Shown: positions 43,310 through 44,519 of the stretch, one piece after another
Layout of the letters: each line of letters starts with the position of its first letter
Position numbering within the stretch: position 1 is the first letter of the stretch
Origin: Aestuariibacter sp. GS-14
GTDB lineage: Bacteria > Pseudomonadota > Gammaproteobacteria > Enterobacterales > Alteromonadaceae
Assembly: GCF_006494365.1 (NCBI RefSeq)
Contig: NZ_VHIP01000023.1
Span: 1-44,519 of the forward strand
DNA: 44,519 nucleotides
Direction: 5' to 3'
The notes under the pieces: model-generated
The model's input: only the letters and a program-made list of their open reading frames with translations
Database searches by the model: none
What the model was told of the DNA's origin: nothing
Made by a program: the position numbers and the translations under genes

Positions 43310-44406
43310 AGTGGTACCGTTACGGTTATGTTGAATCCGGGCTTGCAGCTAAACACAATATCACCACCTAACGCTGACACGCGCTCGCGCATACCTTTTA
43401 ACCCGTTCCCCTCGGTGAACACCTTGCTGCTGCCGTTATCTGAAATAGTAAGCTGAATGTGTGTGTTAGTTGCCGTCGCGTCTATCTGGCAGCGATTGGC
43501 GTTAGCGTGTTTCACCAGATTGGTGACGGCTTCTCTTACAATAAATCCCAACGTCGCGTCGATGCGTGCCGGTAGTGTTTGCGCTGGTACCGAATAAGCA
43601 AATGCCACGTCCACCGAATTCAGCAGGGTTTTGGCATTGGCAAGTTCTGAGGCGAGATCTTTCTGCCGGTACCCGGTTACCGCCTCGCGTACTTCCGACA
43701 GCGTCCGACGGCTGATTTGCTCCAGCTCAGCAATTTCCTGCCGGGCTTTAGCGGGGTCGTGGTCAAATAGCTTTTGCGCCAGCTGTGCTTTCATGGTGAG
43801 CATGGCAAACGTGTGGCCAATTAAATCGTGAAGATCCCTGGCAATTCTCTCCCGCTCAGCTGTGGTAGCCAAGCGCTTCACTTCTTCCTGAGTTAGTTTA
43901 AGCTCGGCATTTTTTTTGGCTATTTCCCGCTGAAACACATTTATGCCGCCAATCATTAATGAAAAAATCAGCGCCGGGCCGTAAAAATAAGCCGGTAAAT
44001 CACGTAACCAGGTGAGCAACACAATGTACGCCAGTATTGCAGCAATAGTGGTAATACTGTGTTTGGGTGGGCCGATATGCGCAGCAAACGCACTGGCGTA
44101 CACAAAAAATACGCCCGCGCCAGGGTTTACCATCGTCATCACGGAACCTATCGCGCAAATCGCCGCAATGTAGTAAAGGGTATGCAGGCCACAAACCCAG
44201 TAGGCGCGGAAGTAACAGGCCAGAAAGGCCAGTGTTCCCGCCGCACTCAGCCAAATGTGCCAGACTGGCGGATCGTAAAAGAAAAAGTGCACAAAAAACA
44301 TGCCCAGGTACACCAGCCAAAAGTACGGTAATACCCCTATCTCACTGTCATCCGGCAACAACTTACCGTGAATAAATCGCGCCACCTGGCTTATTGGCTT
44401 TGTCAT
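43306..44406 (-). CDS. Sensor histidine kinase, HisKA_3 type (DesK-like)
   Basis: The 366-residue product has about five membrane helices in the first 155 residues with almost no periplasmic domain. A coiled linker (REIAKKNAELKLTQEEVKRL) is followed by the HisKA_3 site with His193 (RERIARDLHDLIGHTFA) and an ATPase domain (FIVREAVTNLVKHANANRC; LTISDNGS; GNGLKGMRERVSALGG). The helix-only sensor is like DesK, which reads membrane fluidity. A similar cue is possible here but not shown. Confidence 0.93.
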   Translation of the reverse strand: MTKPISQVARFIHGKLLPDDSEIGVLPYFWLVYLGMFFVHFFFYDPPVWHIWLSAAGTLAFLACYFRAYWVCGLHTLYYIAAICAIGSVMTMVNPGAGVFFVYASAFAAHIGPPKHSITTIAAILAYIVLLTWLRDLPAYFYGPALIFSLMIGGINVFQREIAKKNAELKLTQEEVKRLATTAERERIARDLHDLIGHTFAMLTMKAQLAQKLFDHDPAKARQEIAELEQISRRTLSEVREAVTGYRQKDLASELANAKTLLNSVDVAFAYSVPAQTLPARIDATLGFIVREAVTNLVKHANANRCQIDATATNTHIQLTISDNGSSKVFTEGNGLKGMRERVSALGGDIVFSCKPGFNITVTVPL

Positions 44407-44519
44407 AATTACTCAAAAAACACGTTACTGAAATTAGGGCGCGTTGATCTTTGCTGTATGATTTTTCAGCAGTCTGTGCGACGTTTATACAATGAAGCGC
44501 AAGTGAAGTGTAGTCAACT

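Overview
The window looks like a chromosomal segment of a marine gammaproteobacterium, most likely Alteromonadales (Alteromonadaceae-like). I infer this from the mix of LuxS, a YghU-type glutathione transferase, a Wzx/Wzy exopolysaccharide locus, many secreted hydrolases and CadC/ToxR-like and DesK/DesR-like regulators. This assignment is an inference from gene content. I saw no rRNA, tRNA, CRISPR array, transposase or integrase.

Layout. 1-383: AT-rich left edge with a membrane-protein gene cut by the window end. 545-747: a dispersed-type palindrome and a hairpin. 784-5407: an unnamed envelope cluster, with three exported proteins on the minus strand (two signal-peptide proteins and a lipoprotein) divergent from a secreted papain-like (C1) peptidase with a Pro/Lys/Glu linker. 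5466-6330: two small membrane-protein genes, one possibly damaged. 6433-9867: a minus-strand operon for a Tat-exported FAD dehydrogenase of the glucoside-3-dehydrogenase type (GMC large subunit with a C-x5-C-x3-C iron-sulfur motif, plus small subunit) followed by a ThuA-like protein.

10164-22665: a divergent exopolysaccharide locus. The minus operon encodes sulfotransferase, polymerase (Wzy-like), GT4, GT2, a PssD/PssE (Alg14/Alg13-like) split glycosyltransferase and a Wzx flippase. The plus operon encodes a VWA lipoprotein, a 943-residue Wza-like exporter with about seven SLBB repeats, a Wzz-like co-polymerase without a kinase domain and an unknown four-helix membrane protein. The polymer is probably sulfated. 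The priming glycosyltransferase and any tyrosine kinase are not in the window.

22750-30166: mostly independent genes: YghU-like transferase, NTF2-like periplasmic protein, small outer-membrane barrel, luxS, SDR reductase, GT4 with an overlapping sterol-desaturase-type hydroxylase, and a DUF1593 nucleoside-hydrolase-like protein.

30292-33887: the most distinctive region. An ECF sigma factor gene carries a large C-terminal membrane domain with eight glycine pentads. It is divergent from a CIA30-fold secreted protein gene followed by a membrane acyltransferase gene. The intergenic region carries two mirror-image copies of one two-part motif (GTCACCTTTTT-N9-TGGCACTTA) with ECF promoter geometry. 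This suggests the sigma factor drives itself and the CIA30-acyltransferase operon.

33884-41213: a secreted hydrolase region, with two metal-dependent amidohydrolases, a SUMF1/FGE-fold protein lacking the catalytic cysteine pair and a trypsin-like protease, together with a membrane-bound ToxR/CadC-type regulator. Helically phased YTATAR repeats occur just after the regulator gene and again upstream of the FGE-like gene, and are good candidates for its operators. 41262-44406: an MscS-type channel and a DesK/DesR-like two-component pair.
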